Shown in pieces: positions 54,740 to 64,000 of a DNA stretch of 64,000 nucleotides (positions are counted from its first letter, which is position 1; every line of letters starts with the position of its first letter). The DNA is from Molossus alvarezi. Taxonomy: Eukaryota > Chordata > Mammalia > Chiroptera > Molossidae. The notes under the pieces are model-generated. The model saw only the letters and a list, made by a program, of their open reading frames with translations, was not told where the DNA came from and did no database searches. Both the position numbers and the translations under genes were made by a program. The DNA is taken from assembly GCA_037176705.1 (NCBI GenBank), contig CM073887.1:89352348-89416347 (forward strand). Direction: 5' to 3'.

Positions 54740-55230
54740 TGTCTGATAGCCTAAGTGCAGATGCTGGAGTTCCTTTGACTGGCCCAAATGGTGGCCTGAA
54801 CGAGCCGGCGACCAGAGTGTTGCCTGAAGCTTAGAATAACATCAGGAAGAACACTCTCTTCATAGAGTATGAGAGTTCCAGGTGCTTCACATTCTTGTCA
54901 ACAACTGGCATTTTCTGTTTTTTTCACACGGGCCATCTGAGTCTCACAAAAACAGAGACTCCTCTCCTTCTCCTGAGCCTGCGTCCCAGCCTCTCGCATT
55001 TCCCCAGGGCCCCGACCCAGCAATCATGGCCTTCAGTTCTCTCAAAGCTGGGTCTTCAAACTCTCCTTCCCCACTGGCTCCTGTGGTGCAGCCTTTGACA
55101 TGCTCCTGTCTCCATCGTCTGTGCAACGCTTCCCTTCAGCCCCTTTGCCACGGAGGCCAGTCATGCTCTCTGCCTCCCATGGCAGAGATTCTGGAAGGAG
55201 ACATCTCTCCTCTCCTCCTCAACCACTCGT
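54740..55230. other. Unassigned, no gene recognised
   Basis: Unique-looking, C-rich at 54960-55100; one antisense L1-like phrase (TTCTTGTCAACAACTGGC) near 54892. Confidence 0.35.
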
Positions 55231-55455
55231 TTATTTATTTATTTTTACTTTTTCTTTATTGATTTTAGAGAGAGAGGAAGGGAGAGGGAGAGAGATATGG
55301 AAAACATCGATGAGAGAGAATATCGATCGGCCGCCTCCTGCATGCCTCCACTGGGGATCAGGCCCACAGCCTGGGCGTGTGTCCTTGCTGGGAATAGAAC
55401 CAGAGACCTCTTGGTGCATGGGTCAATGTTCAACCACTGAGCCACACCAGCTGGA
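55231..55455 (-). mobile_element. Ves SINE (AATAAA-tail type), antisense
   Basis: Duplication CAACCACTCGT (55220-55230) and CAACCACTCAT (55456-55466). Tail complement TTTCTTTATTGATTTTAGAG; head complement ACTGAGCCACACCAGCTGG. Confidence 0.94.
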
Positions 55456-55639
55456 CAACCACTCATGTAATCAGCAAATATTCGATTTAACCTGCCAGTG
55501 CTGGGCACAGTGAACAAGACCACCTGGCCCTGCTCTCAGGAAGCTTGCAAGCGAATAGGGAAGACAGACATAAACGAACGAATGCTTACATCATGGCCGC
55601 TGTGATCAGTGCTGCCACCGCCCAGTTCCTTTCCGCACT

Positions 55640-55880
55640 CGCACACCTGCATACACCTCATCCCTTGAGGCTCAGCTCACTGCCACCATCTGTGCTGCCT
55701 TCCCCAGTACTACACCCACATGCCAGGGGGGCCCTCTGGGCCCGCCTTAGCCGTGAGTATCGCTGCTCCCTTCAGAGGCTGAAATCCAAGGGCAGAGACC
55801 AAACCACGCTCACCTCAGAGCCTCCCACCTGGCACAGAGCCTGGCACATCAGAGGAGCTCAGTAGATGGATGCAAGTCCC
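55640..55880 (-). repeat. L2 LINE 3' end
   Basis: CTTGAGGCTCAGCTCACTGCC, GGCAGAGACCAAACC, CCTGGCACAGAGCCTGGCAC and GAGCTCAGTAGATGGATG follow the antisense L2 order. Confidence 0.6.
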
Positions 55881-55984
55881 TGCCTGGACTGAGCCCAAGT
55901 GTGTGAGTAGAGCCAGGGACTGAGAACCCACTGCTTTCTTTTTTAATAGCCTTTTGTTTCTTTTCATCATTATACCGGTAATTT

Positions 55985-56100
55985 GGGTTAAGTCACAACA
56001 ATGTGAATTTGCTTAACAATACTGAACAGTACACTCACAAATGGTTAAGATGGAGAATTTTATCTTCTATGTATTTTACCACAATTAAAAAATACATAAT
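55985..56100 (+). mobile_element. LINE-1 3' terminus, sense
   Basis: ACTGAACAGTACACTCACAAA, ATGGTTAAGATGGAGAATTT and TATTTTACCACAATTAAAAA are the end of an L1MA-type element. Confidence 0.7.
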
Positions 56101-56102
56101 GC

Positions 56103-56198
56103 GCCCTAGCCAGTTTGGCTGAGCGGTTGGAGCATTGGCCTGAGGACCAGAGTCCCGGGTTCAGTTTCCGCCAGGGGCACACACCAAAAAAACCCAAA
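56103..56198 (+). mobile_element. Head-only Ves SINE fragment
   Basis: Contains only the tRNA-like head and B-box (CCCGGGTTCAGTTTCCGCC), then runs into an A-rich tail (ACACCAAAAAAACCCAAAAA). Flanked by ACATAATGC copies at about 56094-56102 and 56203-56211. Confidence 0.85.
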
Positions 56199-56212
56199 AA
56201 AAACATAATGCA

Positions 56213-56355
56213 GCCCTAGCCGGTTTGCGGTTAATGCGACCAAAGAGTCAGAGGTTCAATTCCGGTCAAGGGCACGTACCTTGGTTGTGGTTTGGTCCCT
56301 GGCCCTGGTCAGGTTGTGCGGGAGGCAACCAATTGATGTATCTCTCTCACATCAA

Positions 56356-56391
<36 letters not shown>

Positions 56392-56443
56392 TCCCTCCCA
56401 CCCTGAAAATAAATGGAAAAAATATCTTGGGCTGAGGATTTAA
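56213..56443 (+). mobile_element. Ves SINE inserted at the same site
   Basis: Uses the ACATAATGC target again (next copy ACATAATTC at about 56449-56457). Head reads CCCTAGCCGGTTTGCGGTTAATGCG, so part of the A-box region is missing. Long (TC)n run, diverged stem-loop (TCTTGGGCTGAGGATT). Confidence 0.88.
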
Positions 56444-56826
56444 AAAAAACATAATTCAGAGAATAAGTACAAAAAAGATAATAAGACAGAAAGGCCCATC
56501 TTATCAAGAAATAAAAGACAAAGGATTTGATTCAGACAGAATTGGGTTAAAAAATAAGTGGTTTGGATTAGGGAGGCGCAAAACCACAGTGAAATACTTT
56601 TTCACACCCTTTAGGATAGCTATTATAAAAAATCAGGAAGTAACAAGTGCTGGCAAGGATGTGGAGAAGTTAGAACCCTGTGCATGGCCGGTGGGAATGT
56701 AAGATGATATAGTCACTGTGGAAAACAGTATGGCAGTTCCTAAAAAAATTAAACATGGAATGACCATGTGATCCAGCAATTCCAATTCTAGGTATATACA
56801 CAAATGAATTGAAAGCAGGGACTCAG

Positions 56827-57085
56827 GCCCTGGCCAGTTTGGCTCAGCGGTTAGAGCGTCGACCTGCGGTCCTGAGAGACCCGGGTTCGGTTCCCGCTAA
56901 GGGCACGTACCTCGGTTGCAGTTTGTCCCCGGCCCTGGTCGGTTGTGCGGGTGGCAGCCACTCGATGTGTTCCTTTCACATCGATGTTTCTCTCTCTCTC
57001 TCTCTGTTCCTCTCTCTCCCTCCCACTCTACCTGAACAAAAAAAATGGGAAAATATCCTCGGGTGAGGATAAAATAAAAAAAAAA
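56827..57085 (+). mobile_element. Ves SINE, full length (first of a pair)
   Basis: Left flank GAAAGCAGGGACTCAG (56811-56826); the same site recurs at 57086-57100. Tail has an exact 7-bp stem-loop TATCCTC-GGGT-GAGGATA at 57054-57071. Confidence 0.95.
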
Positions 57086-57100
57086 AAAGCAGGGACTCAG

Positions 57101-57337
57101 CCCTGGCCGGTTTGGCTCAGTGGTTAGAGTGTTGGCCTGTGGTCCAGAGAGACCCGGGTTCGGTTCCCGCTAAGGGCACGTACCTCGGTTGCAGTTTGTC
57201 CCCAGCCCTGGCTGGGTCATGCGGGTGGCAGCTACTCGATGTGTCCCTTTCACTTCGATGTTTCTCTCTCTCTCCCTCCCACTCTATCTGAACAAAAAAT
57301 GGAAGAAATGTCCTCGGGTGAGGATAAAAAAAAAAAA
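57101..57337 (+). mobile_element. Ves SINE, full length (second of a pair)
   Basis: Lies between the target copies at 57086-57100 and 57338-57352 (AAAGCAGCGACTCAAAG). Shorter (TC)n tract than its neighbour. Unlike the dimer at 35028, a target copy separates the two units. Confidence 0.95.
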
Positions 57338-57790
57338 AAAGCAGCGACTCAAAGAGATACTATACACCATGTTCATATCATCATTATTCTTAGTAAAAAG
57401 GTGGAAACAATCCAAATGTCCACTGACAGGTGAATGGAATACATATACACAATGAAATATTATTTAACCTTAAAAAGGAATGAAGTTCTACCACATGGAT
57501 GAACCTTGACAACATTATGCCAAGAAGTGAAGTAAACCAGACACAAAAGGACAGATACTGTATGATTCCACTCATGTGAGATTCCTAGAGTAGTCTGATT
57601 CATAGAGACAGAAACTAGAATGGCGATGGCCAGAGACCCGCCATAGTAGGGAAAGGAGAGTTGGTTTAAGGAGTTCAGAGTTTGTGTTAACCATGTAAGT
57701 GTAAAACTTAATGCCATTGAATTGCACACTTAAACATTGTTAAAATGGTAAATTTTATGTTATGCATATTTTACCATGATAAAAAAAAAA

Positions 57791-59260
57791 AGTAGTTTGG
57801 GTATATTATGGACATTTTAGAAACTATTGGTAAGCAAACAGGAAAAAGTTTAAATCACTCATTATCTTACCAGCTAGAGAAAGCCACTGTTAAAATTTCA
57901 GTGAGCATCTTTCCATTCATTTGCTGTTCTCTTTAGGGAAAAAAGAAAAGAAAAACTGCGTGCGTGCGTGTGTATCTTTGGAGACCACATTGGACCTGTA
58001 GGAAGTCTTTTCCTCACATCCATCTCTCGAATGTTCCACTGAGGCTACTTCCTCCCCTCGAGCCACCCAGAACAAGTCTATCCAGTTCTGGACATCAACT
58101 CTTTGAACACTTTCTCACACCTGATTTCACTACTCTGCACCTCTAGAGTTGCACTGCTCTGAAAATGCCCATCTTTCCTGTATCTGAAAATGTGATACCA
58201 GCATGGGCCTGGTAATAGTCAAAAGGTACGCAGGGAACAGTGAGTGACTCTCCCACATTCTCAGATACCGAACATCTTAGATACGTCCACGTGAGCGTAT
58301 GAGCTCTGCGGGACAATGCAGTCATTGTTGTGGCTCCTGTGAGGGTTACTGACAACTAAGCCCCAAGTCTGTTGGTCCAGGTTGCACTTGGCCCAGGTCC
58401 CCACACCCTGCCTTGGTGTCCTTGCTTCTTGGAACTAGTGCTGGGCCTCACATTATCCCTGATAATGATTGATTCTAGCTCCTAGTGTGAGCTTCTGCAG
58501 CCTGTCAGGAACTGATGACTTCATGCCCCCAGAGCAGACTCTGCTCTCCTCTGTGAGGGAGTTTGGAGAGAAGTGAGGGCCCCACAGCCGCTGACCCCTG
58601 CTGGGCCCTGGGAGAAGCAGCCACTTCCTTTCTTCCTCCCCTGAGAAGCGGGCCTCCTCCTCCAGCCCAGGCACTACTCTGCCTGCACAGCAGTAAGTCA
58701 ACAGGAATGAGCCACGTTGTCAGAGATAGGGGCTCCCTGCACCATGTGGGCTCTTCGGGCCCTAGGGGCCACCCTGCCTCTTTTGCTGCCATCAGGCCTG
58801 GCCCCAGAGCCATGCCACAGCTGTCACACCCTGTGACAGTACCCCCCAGACCGCCACATTTGAGCCCAACTACAGCCTCCTTCCTCAGCTTTGCCACATG
58901 ATCCAGGAGCCAGGCCATGGCCAGCTTTATGGCAGCGAGGTGAAGCAGGAGGCCACAGCCACTCAGGTGACTAAAGTTCATATCTGTCCCCACTGATCAG
59001 AAAAGGATGGTGCCTTCATTTGCCTCCAGATCCAGCCACAGACACAAGACCCTTCTCTCTTGTCTTTGGGGCCTCCATGGAAGGGTTTATTTAAGGACCT
59101 TTACAGCCCAGTCCTGAGAAGATTATCTTTTTATTGCAACTTTGATTAATGATTGATCAAAAACTGATACTAGAAACACTGAAGAACAAATTTGCCCTAG
59201 AGATTAGGAAAGGTCTACATCTGCCAGGCTTAGGGACCTGCCCACCTGCTCCCTGCAAGG
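57791..59260. other. Unique sequence, no gene recognised
   Basis: A short CGTG run (TGCGTGCGTGCGTGTGT) at 57958-57973. The 162-codon antisense frame 58505-58993 mirrors a 112-codon forward frame; GC-rich noncoding is the simpler reading. Confidence 0.4.
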
Positions 59261-59304
59261 TTAGACCAGGACAAAGGTACATTAGAAGGCCCACCCCACC
59301 CTCA

Positions 59305-59337
59305 GGCACGCGCGCGCACACACACACGCACACACAC
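59305..59337. repeat. (CA)n / (CG)n microsatellite
   Basis: GCACGCGCGCGCACACACAC followed by ACGCACACACAC. An alternating tract prone to Z-form DNA. Confidence 0.9.
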
Positions 59338-59339
59338 TG

Positions 59340-60770
59340 GGGAAAAACAGATATAAATGCCCTTACATCCTCTTAGAAATTAGACAGGCTATAAATTACA
59401 AATAAATGGGGCAAAGGAGAAGTGTCAAAGGACCTGAGGGCTCTTAGAAATGTTCTTTGTTGTTTTGTTTCTGTTAATACCTATTATAAATTTGCATCTT
59501 AAAGGGGAATTTGGACTATGGGGAAGAGAAGAGCTGTGTGAAGACTTTAGCCTGGGTTTCCTCCAGACCTCCAGACCCAGAGAACTGACATCTGAAATAT
59601 GCCTGCTGCCAGGCAGGGAAGGGACAAGGATGCCAAACAAAGTTTCACAAGCACTTACTGTGGGAAGAGCCTTGGAGGGAGATTGGGCTGTGCTCCACTG
59701 TGCTCTGACTATTCTGATCTGATGGCTGTTAGGCTGTGACTGCCAGAGTGGGGTCCACAGGTCACATGAGAATCGCCGAAGGTCACAAACCTACCACCTC
59801 AGAAATTGGGGAGCCAGGAATTTGCATTTTAACAACCTCGCCCATCCCTTGGGGGTTCGACTTGTTCCCACCCTCTGAGAGCCCCAGGGAGCAGGCTGCT
59901 GGCTGGGACCCTTTTTAATTCCTCTCGGTTTTTCTGTGGTGCTTTGTGGGAGTAGAGAGCTGGCAGAGATGCTTCTAGGTGGAAACTGAAACTGGAAATC
60001 AGCCTCGAAAGCCCAAGTGCTGGGGTTCCTTTTCCACAGGGAGAGGGGAGGAGAAGCATATTTAGTGAAGGCCATGAGGGTGTCCCAAGGTGTTCTGTAA
60101 GCAGTCTGGCAGTGGACACATCAACCCCCACCTTGCAGGCAGCCTGCAGGTGGGGAGGCACCAGCGGGGAGGGCCCCACGCTGCGCCAGCTTCCTCTGCG
60201 GCTGTCCGGCTGGCTCGCTGTCACTCCTAGGAGCATTTCCTCTCTAGAGAAAGCTCATTTCACACCTTAGGTTGAAAAACTCTTCTCGGAGGTACTTTAG
60301 GAAGGGCTCTGGCTCTCAGTTAATGTGAAAATGGTTCATCTGAAAATATGTCTCAGAATTAAGAATTTCACCCCAGCAGCTCCTTGCCCTGTAGGCAGCC
60401 TTCACCCCCGGGCCTGCTGTGGTTCCCTCATATGCAAATGCAGGGCTTCCATGAGGAATGCAGGTGCTTGAGTTTAGCTGAGGATCAAAGATGAAACGCC
60501 GGCCCTCTCTCCTCTATCCTCCCCAACACACACGTGAGCCAGCTCACCCAGGCCGAAACACCAAAAGCAGCTGCCAGCAAAGGACCGCTCACGGAGCCTT
60601 GGACACCAGCAGAGCAGCTTTCATGGAAGCTGATTTCAGAAGGGACTGGAATGCAGGGAAGAGGAGGACAGTGGGGAGGGGCCTAGAACTGCCCCTCCCC
60701 CTAACTCCGCAACATTCTCCATTCTTCAAGGAACAGCTGCCCTAACCCTCCAATCCCATATACTCCTTAG
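59340..60770. other. Mostly unique; possible MER5-like scrap
   Basis: 59745-59860 (AGTGGGGTCCACAGG, GCATTTTAACAACCTCGCCC) may be an eroded MER5-type element. No gene recognised; the 135-codon antisense frame 59829-60236 lacks motifs. Confidence 0.35.
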
Positions 60771-60774
60771 ATTA

Positions 60775-60975
60775 AGACCCTGACCTTGCACTTTCATAGC
60801 TCCCTGTGGTTTTCAGCTATCTGTGTGATTATTTGCCTAATGTCTGTCTCCACCACTGCAATAAACCTGTGAGGCCCGGAATCTGGTCTGTGTTGTTCAC
60901 TCTTGCAGCCTCAGTGTTTGAAATAATGCCTGACACATGGTAGGTGTACAAAAAAAGTATGTGTTCAATGCATGA
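60775..60975 (-). repeat. L2 LINE 3' end
   Basis: GTCTGTCTCCACCACTGC, GGCCCGGAATCTGGTCTG, AATGCCTGACACATGGTAGG and GTTCAATGCATGAG follow the L2 3' end. Confidence 0.7.
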
Positions 60976-60979
60976 GGGT

Positions 60980-61559
60980 GGCCTGAAGAACCCAAGAGAA
61001 GGACAGTGCTCCAGCAAGGGACCTGCACCGGCGTCCCTCAGTGTCCAGACCCCACCCCAGTCCCTCGGACCACCTTCAGTTGAGGATGCTGTGGACAGAT
61101 GCCCCAGCCCTGCTGGCCACAGTCCCGGGACCCCAGCCTGTGGAATACTTTGCCCTGGTGTGCACAGGGGTTCTGAGGCCTGCAGGCTTAGCGGGGGAAT
61201 GTAGGGGGTATGGGGAGAGGTGTCCTGGGGCACATTCTCCGTGGCCCTGGCTTCACCCCCTCCCCCTTATCTAACAGATGGGCTCACAGAGCCACTTTCA
61301 AACAGGCCAGGCCACTTAGCTCCCTGGGCTGCCCAGAAAAGAAAGACCTCTTTTAGCCTGTGGGTGGGGCGACAACCTGGGACGTGGGTGATGTCAGTGG
61401 CCAAAAGGAAGGATAGTGAAGGACATTGGTGGACGGTCCTCTGGGAGGAGACGTGGATGGGAAGCAGCCCTGACTTCAGGCCAAACACCAAACTTAGTCT
61501 TCCCAGCCTCACCTGCCCACCTGTGAATGGGATTTGTTCTGGTGTGTGTGCTTTGAAAG
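60980..61559. other. Unique sequence, no gene recognised
   Basis: C-rich, with frames of 77-141 codons in several phases; none with splice context or motif. Confidence 0.4.
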
Positions 61560-61785
61560 GCAACATAACAGAAGATAACAGGGCACAGTTTGGAACTGGG
61601 CTACCTAGGATAAAATCCCAACTCTGTCATTCGTGGGCTGTGTGAACTCAGAAACAATTATTGAATCTCTCTTTGCCTCATTTTTCTCTCCTGTGAAATG
61701 GGAACGATCATAGCAGATTCTCGAGTTGGTTCGTGTTCCTGACATGTGGTGAGGGCTCCGTCATCGTTGGCTGTCATTACCTTAG
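61560..61785 (+). repeat. MIR SINE, near full length
   Basis: ACAGTTTGGAACTGGGC, AAATCCCAACTCTGTCATTC, GGGCTGTGTGAACTCAG, TCTCTTTGCCTCATTTTTC and TCCTGTGAAATGGGAACGATC in MIR order. Confidence 0.85.
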
Positions 61786-61984
61786 CCCGGCTTGCGAGGA
61801 GGCAACAAGATGGCAAAAGTGAGCACAGTTCCAGAATCGATGGTGCCAAACAAACATAAGGAAAGAGTATTATTTTGGAAACACCGAAGGCACAGCTTCC
61901 CTTCCGCAGTTGGGATGGGGCAACATTTAATTAACTTACTTAATGTTAACTAGAAGATGCACCAAACGGAGGTGAAAAACTGAA

Positions 61985-62600
61985 ACCGCCGACGGTTGAG
62001 CTGGAGAGTGCGCGGAGCAGTGTGGCTGGTGCAGATGGTGCGCGCCTGCGCAGGCCCACTTCCTCCCTGCGCTGCGGGTCTTCCTCTACCAGCCCCTTCG
62101 CAAGGCTGCAGGGAGGGGACAGGAACACTCAGGGCTGAGCAGGGAGGCTGGGCAGGGGTCGGCGCCCCCAGGGTGCAAACAGAATCCTTGGAGGTCCTTG
62201 CTGGGCGCTGAGGCCGCCTGCGCGGCAGCCCTGCCCTCCGCCCCTGCCCAAGCCCGCGCAGACTTTTCTCTCTCAAGGTTGCACAGCGTTGTACAAAAGG
62301 CGCCCAGCCCAAGAGAGGCAGGCTGGAGAGGAGAGCTCAATCTTTTCTCAAAGGAAATGCAGTTGTGGTTTTCAGACGTTCATTTCACATCTGTGGTTGG
62401 CGTTTCCCAGGGTTCTCAGAGGTGAATGCAGGGTCAGCTGGATGTCGCCAAATAAGGTTCACTAGTGACCTTAGCAACAGGCTAGCTGCCCATTGGCTGT
62501 CACTGCTGCTCTCTGCCAATGCGGCCTCCTGGAGACCAGCACTGAAGCCGGATGGAAGCTCCCACACGTGCAGGGATCCAGCTGCTCCCTGTCACAAATC
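61985..62600 (-). promoter_or_regulatory. CpG-rich, promoter-like segment
   Basis: I count 22 CpG in 61985-62315, an observed/expected near 0.65 at roughly 64% GC, in a window otherwise poor in CpG. It includes GCGCGCCTGCGCAGG (62040-62054, NRF-1-like). Just beyond lie an exact RFX X-box GTGACCTTAGCAAC (62465-62478), an ATTGG (62492-62496, CCAAT on the minus strand) and a CCAAT (62516-62520). That order suits minus-strand transcription into the CpG block. A 120-codon minus frame (61950-62312) starts inside it. No gene is recognised; a GC-rich repeat or an isolated enhancer are alternatives. Confidence 0.4.
62465..62478 (+). promoter_or_regulatory. RFX X-box consensus match
   Basis: GTGACC-TT-AGCAAC matches the published X-box form GTNRCC(N0-3)RGYAAC at every defined position. 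X-boxes are common in promoters of ciliary genes; occupancy is unknown here. Confidence 0.5.
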
Positions 62601-62790
62601 ACTGCCCTTTGAAGCAGCCACAGAAAGTTAGAGTTCTGGGCAAAGGTGCCAGGTGAGCAGGACTGCCTGGGTGCCAGAATTTCAAAGTTCACTTGGCCAG
62701 TACTCTGCTGACTTAGTCCTCACACAGCAGCCGATCAGTTCCCTCAGCTTGGTGGCCTGGTCCCAGCTTGCCGAGATGAGCTGTGTGTGT

Positions 62791-62806
62791 CCCCCCCCCC
62801 CCCCCC
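62791..62806. repeat. Poly-C tract (about 16 nt)
   Basis: A run of C at 62791-62806; such tracts are error-prone in sequencing and assembly. Confidence 0.9.
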
Positions 62807-62873
62807 ATGTCCTGGCTGTCCACCTTGGAAGGCCGTAGTTCCCATCTCATAGTTCTGCTCATTCCTTCTTTGG

Positions 62874-62982
62874 CAGTTACCCAATGTCTCTGTGCCTCAG
62901 TGTCTCCGCCTGTGGCATGGGGAAGATAACACCTACCTCACAGGGTTGGGGTGAGGATTGCACGGATTAACTTATATACAGT
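62874..62982 (+). repeat. MIR SINE segment, copy 1 of local duplication
   Basis: MIR core and 3' half: TGTGCCTCAGTGTCTCCGCC, AACACCTACCTCACAGGG, GAGGATTGCACGGATTAAC. Matches 63434-63542 at 105 of 109 positions without gaps. Confidence 0.92.
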
Positions 62983-62989
62983 TCCTTCT

Positions 62990-63126
62990 ACACATTATCT
63001 CTTTTAACTCTCTCGACAGTTCCAGTTAGCCCATTCTACAGATGAGGAAAGTGAGGCCAGTGGAAGTTAGGTAACTAGTCTACAGTGGCACCAGAAAGTT
63101 AGGGAAGCCACAATTTAAACAAGTCC
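62990..63126 (-). repeat. MIR SINE, antisense
   Basis: CACATTATCTCTTTTAACTC, CCATTCTACAGATGAGGAAAG, GAGGCCAGTGGAAGTTAGG are the complement of MIR. Confidence 0.75.
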
Positions 63127-63137
63127 AGATCCCACAC

Positions 63138-63141
<4 letters not shown>

Positions 63142-63171
<30 letters not shown>
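63142..63171. repeat. (ATT)n microsatellite in SINE tail
   Basis: About ten ATT units in the tail position of the antisense Ves. Confidence 0.9.
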
Positions 63172-63399
63172 TTAATTCTCACCCGAGGATATTTTTACAT
63201 TTATCTTAGGACAGAGTGGGAGGGAGAGAGAGAGAGAAACATGATGTGAGAAAGACACATCAATTGGTTGCCACCCACACGACCCCAACCAGGGTTGGGG
63301 AGGAACCTCAACCAAGGTACGTGCCCTTGGCCGCAATCTAACCTGGGACTCTTTGGTCCGCAGGCTGACGCTCTAACCACTGAGCAAACCAGCCACGGC
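63142..63399 (-). mobile_element. Ves SINE, antisense, with (ATT)n tail
   Basis: Perfect 15-bp duplication AGATCCCACACTATT (63127-63141 and 63400-63414). The tail has become an (ATT)n run at 63142-63171, followed by TTAATTCTCACCCGAGGAT. Confidence 0.95.
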
Positions 63400-63433
63400 A
63401 GATCCCACACTATTGACTGTTGTAATATATTGC

Positions 63434-63542
63434 CAGTTACCCAGTGTCTCTGTGCCTCAGTGTCTCCGCCTGTGGAATGGGGAGGATAACACCTACCTCA
63501 CAGGGTTGGGGTGAGGATTGCACGGATTAACTTATGTACAGT
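63434..63542 (+). repeat. MIR SINE segment, copy 2 of local duplication
   Basis: Same 109 nt as 62874-62982 with four substitutions (A/G, C/A, A/G, A/G) and no indel, at exactly 560 bp offset. Confidence 0.92.
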
Positions 63543-64000
63543 CACTCAGTGCCAAGTGGCAGCTTGCCCAGGAGCACACCTGCTAGGCATGCTCCACGGG
63601 CAGCTTGCATGTTTCTGTCCCATGGAGTGTGCTGCTGAAACATTGAAGTCTGTGGACCAGACTTCTCTGTGGCCTTCGTATTTGGTTTCCACTTCCTCAT
63701 TCTCAACCTCCTCCCACCCCCACCCAACTTCATCACTGAGGGACGGAGGCCAGAGAGAATCCTGCTGCTGAGTGGCCCCAACATATGGGTGCCAGAGGAG
63801 GGGAGAGGGTAGCTAGGCTACAGGGAGGGAACAAGGTTCTGAGGACAGAGGGTGGGCCAGTTGGACTATAAAGGCAGACACATCTCATTTTCTCTGCCCC
63901 AGGCAGTGCTGGCATATTACATAAGTGATCTGATAAACATGCAAATACATATACCCTATAACCCAGCAGCCCCACTCCCCAGAATGTTCCCTAACCAAAT
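63543..64000. other. Mostly unique; possible LINE scrap at the end
   Basis: The last 60 nt (ATAACCCAGCAGCCCCACTCC) look like the 'cccagcaattccact' phrase of old forward LINEs. Otherwise not recognised. Confidence 0.35.

Larger units (their letters stand above)
56560..57790 (+). mobile_element. LINE-1 (L1MA-like) 3' end, sense, split by two Ves
   Basis: GGATGTGGAGAAGTTAGAACC, CCGGTGGGAATGTAAGATG, CAATTCTAGGTATATACAC, CAAATGTCCACTGACAGGTG, CTTAAAAAGGAATGAAGTTC and TATTTTACCATGATAAAAAA run in order through the SINE gap. The repeated terminus resembles that at 55985-56100. Confidence 0.9.

Noticed and set aside
35028..57337. Regularly recurring similar units suggestive of a repeat array or CRISPR
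   Set aside because: The units are dispersed Ves SINEs with separate target duplications, in a vertebrate genome; no short repeat-spacer structure exists.
58505..58993. 162-codon antisense frame mirrored by a 112-codon forward frame
   Set aside because: Mirror-image frames are typical of stop-poor GC-rich DNA; no homology recognised.

Overview
The window reads as nuclear DNA of a bat, most likely a vesper bat or close yangochiropteran relative. The main evidence is about 30 copies of a tRNA-headed SINE of the Ves type: a head reading GGTTTGGCTCAGnGGTTAGAG, a B-box reading GGGTTCGGTTCCCGCTAAGG, a (TC)n stretch, and an A-rich tail. These sit among LINE-1 fragments, HAL1-type half-LINEs, L2 and MIR relics and MER5/MER20-like hAT remnants, as in placental mammals. 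There is no bacterial-style gene organisation, no rRNA gene, no CRISPR array, and no protein-coding gene I can name. I treat the window as intergenic or deep-intronic.

Layout. 1-11,200 is AT-rich and dominated by antisense LINEs with ten Ves SINEs, one LTR-like block (880-1440), a 27-bp perfect palindrome (5142-5199) and a complex SINE insertion (5815-6396). 11,200-23,500 is mostly older or unique DNA with L2/MIR relics, one Ves and one plausible cryptic exon (13628-13743). 23,500-29,900 is a LINE cluster: a forward L1 3' end, an antisense HAL1 bounded by 61-bp direct repeats, a forward L1 piece inside that HAL1, and a 2-kb antisense L1 (27863-29886) with 531 codons of ORF2 still open. 29,900-49,700 alternates unique DNA with L2, MIR, hAT remnants and Ves insertions, including a head-to-tail Ves pair. 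49,700-57,800 holds a nested stack (MER5A split by L1 split by two Ves), a 2.14-kb HAL1 with an 18-bp target-site duplication, and two places where successive Ves insertions reused one target site. 57,800-64,000 is largely unique, with a CpG-rich, promoter-like segment (about 61985-62600) and a 109-bp MIR piece duplicated at 560 bp offset.

How the parts relate. The only open frame of clear evolutionary meaning is the C-terminal half of L1 ORF2 at 28167-29762. L1 machinery is known to mobilise SINEs and ORF1-only elements in trans, and almost every Ves here carries a target-site duplication and an A-rich tail consistent with that. The points most worth checking are the ORF1-only element with its shared deletion junction, the conserved 3' stem-loop and modular tail of the Ves SINEs, the long duplication around the HAL1, the template-switch palindrome, the apparent SINE 3' transduction and the CpG/X-box segment. 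Family names come from recalled consensus features and were not checked by a database search.
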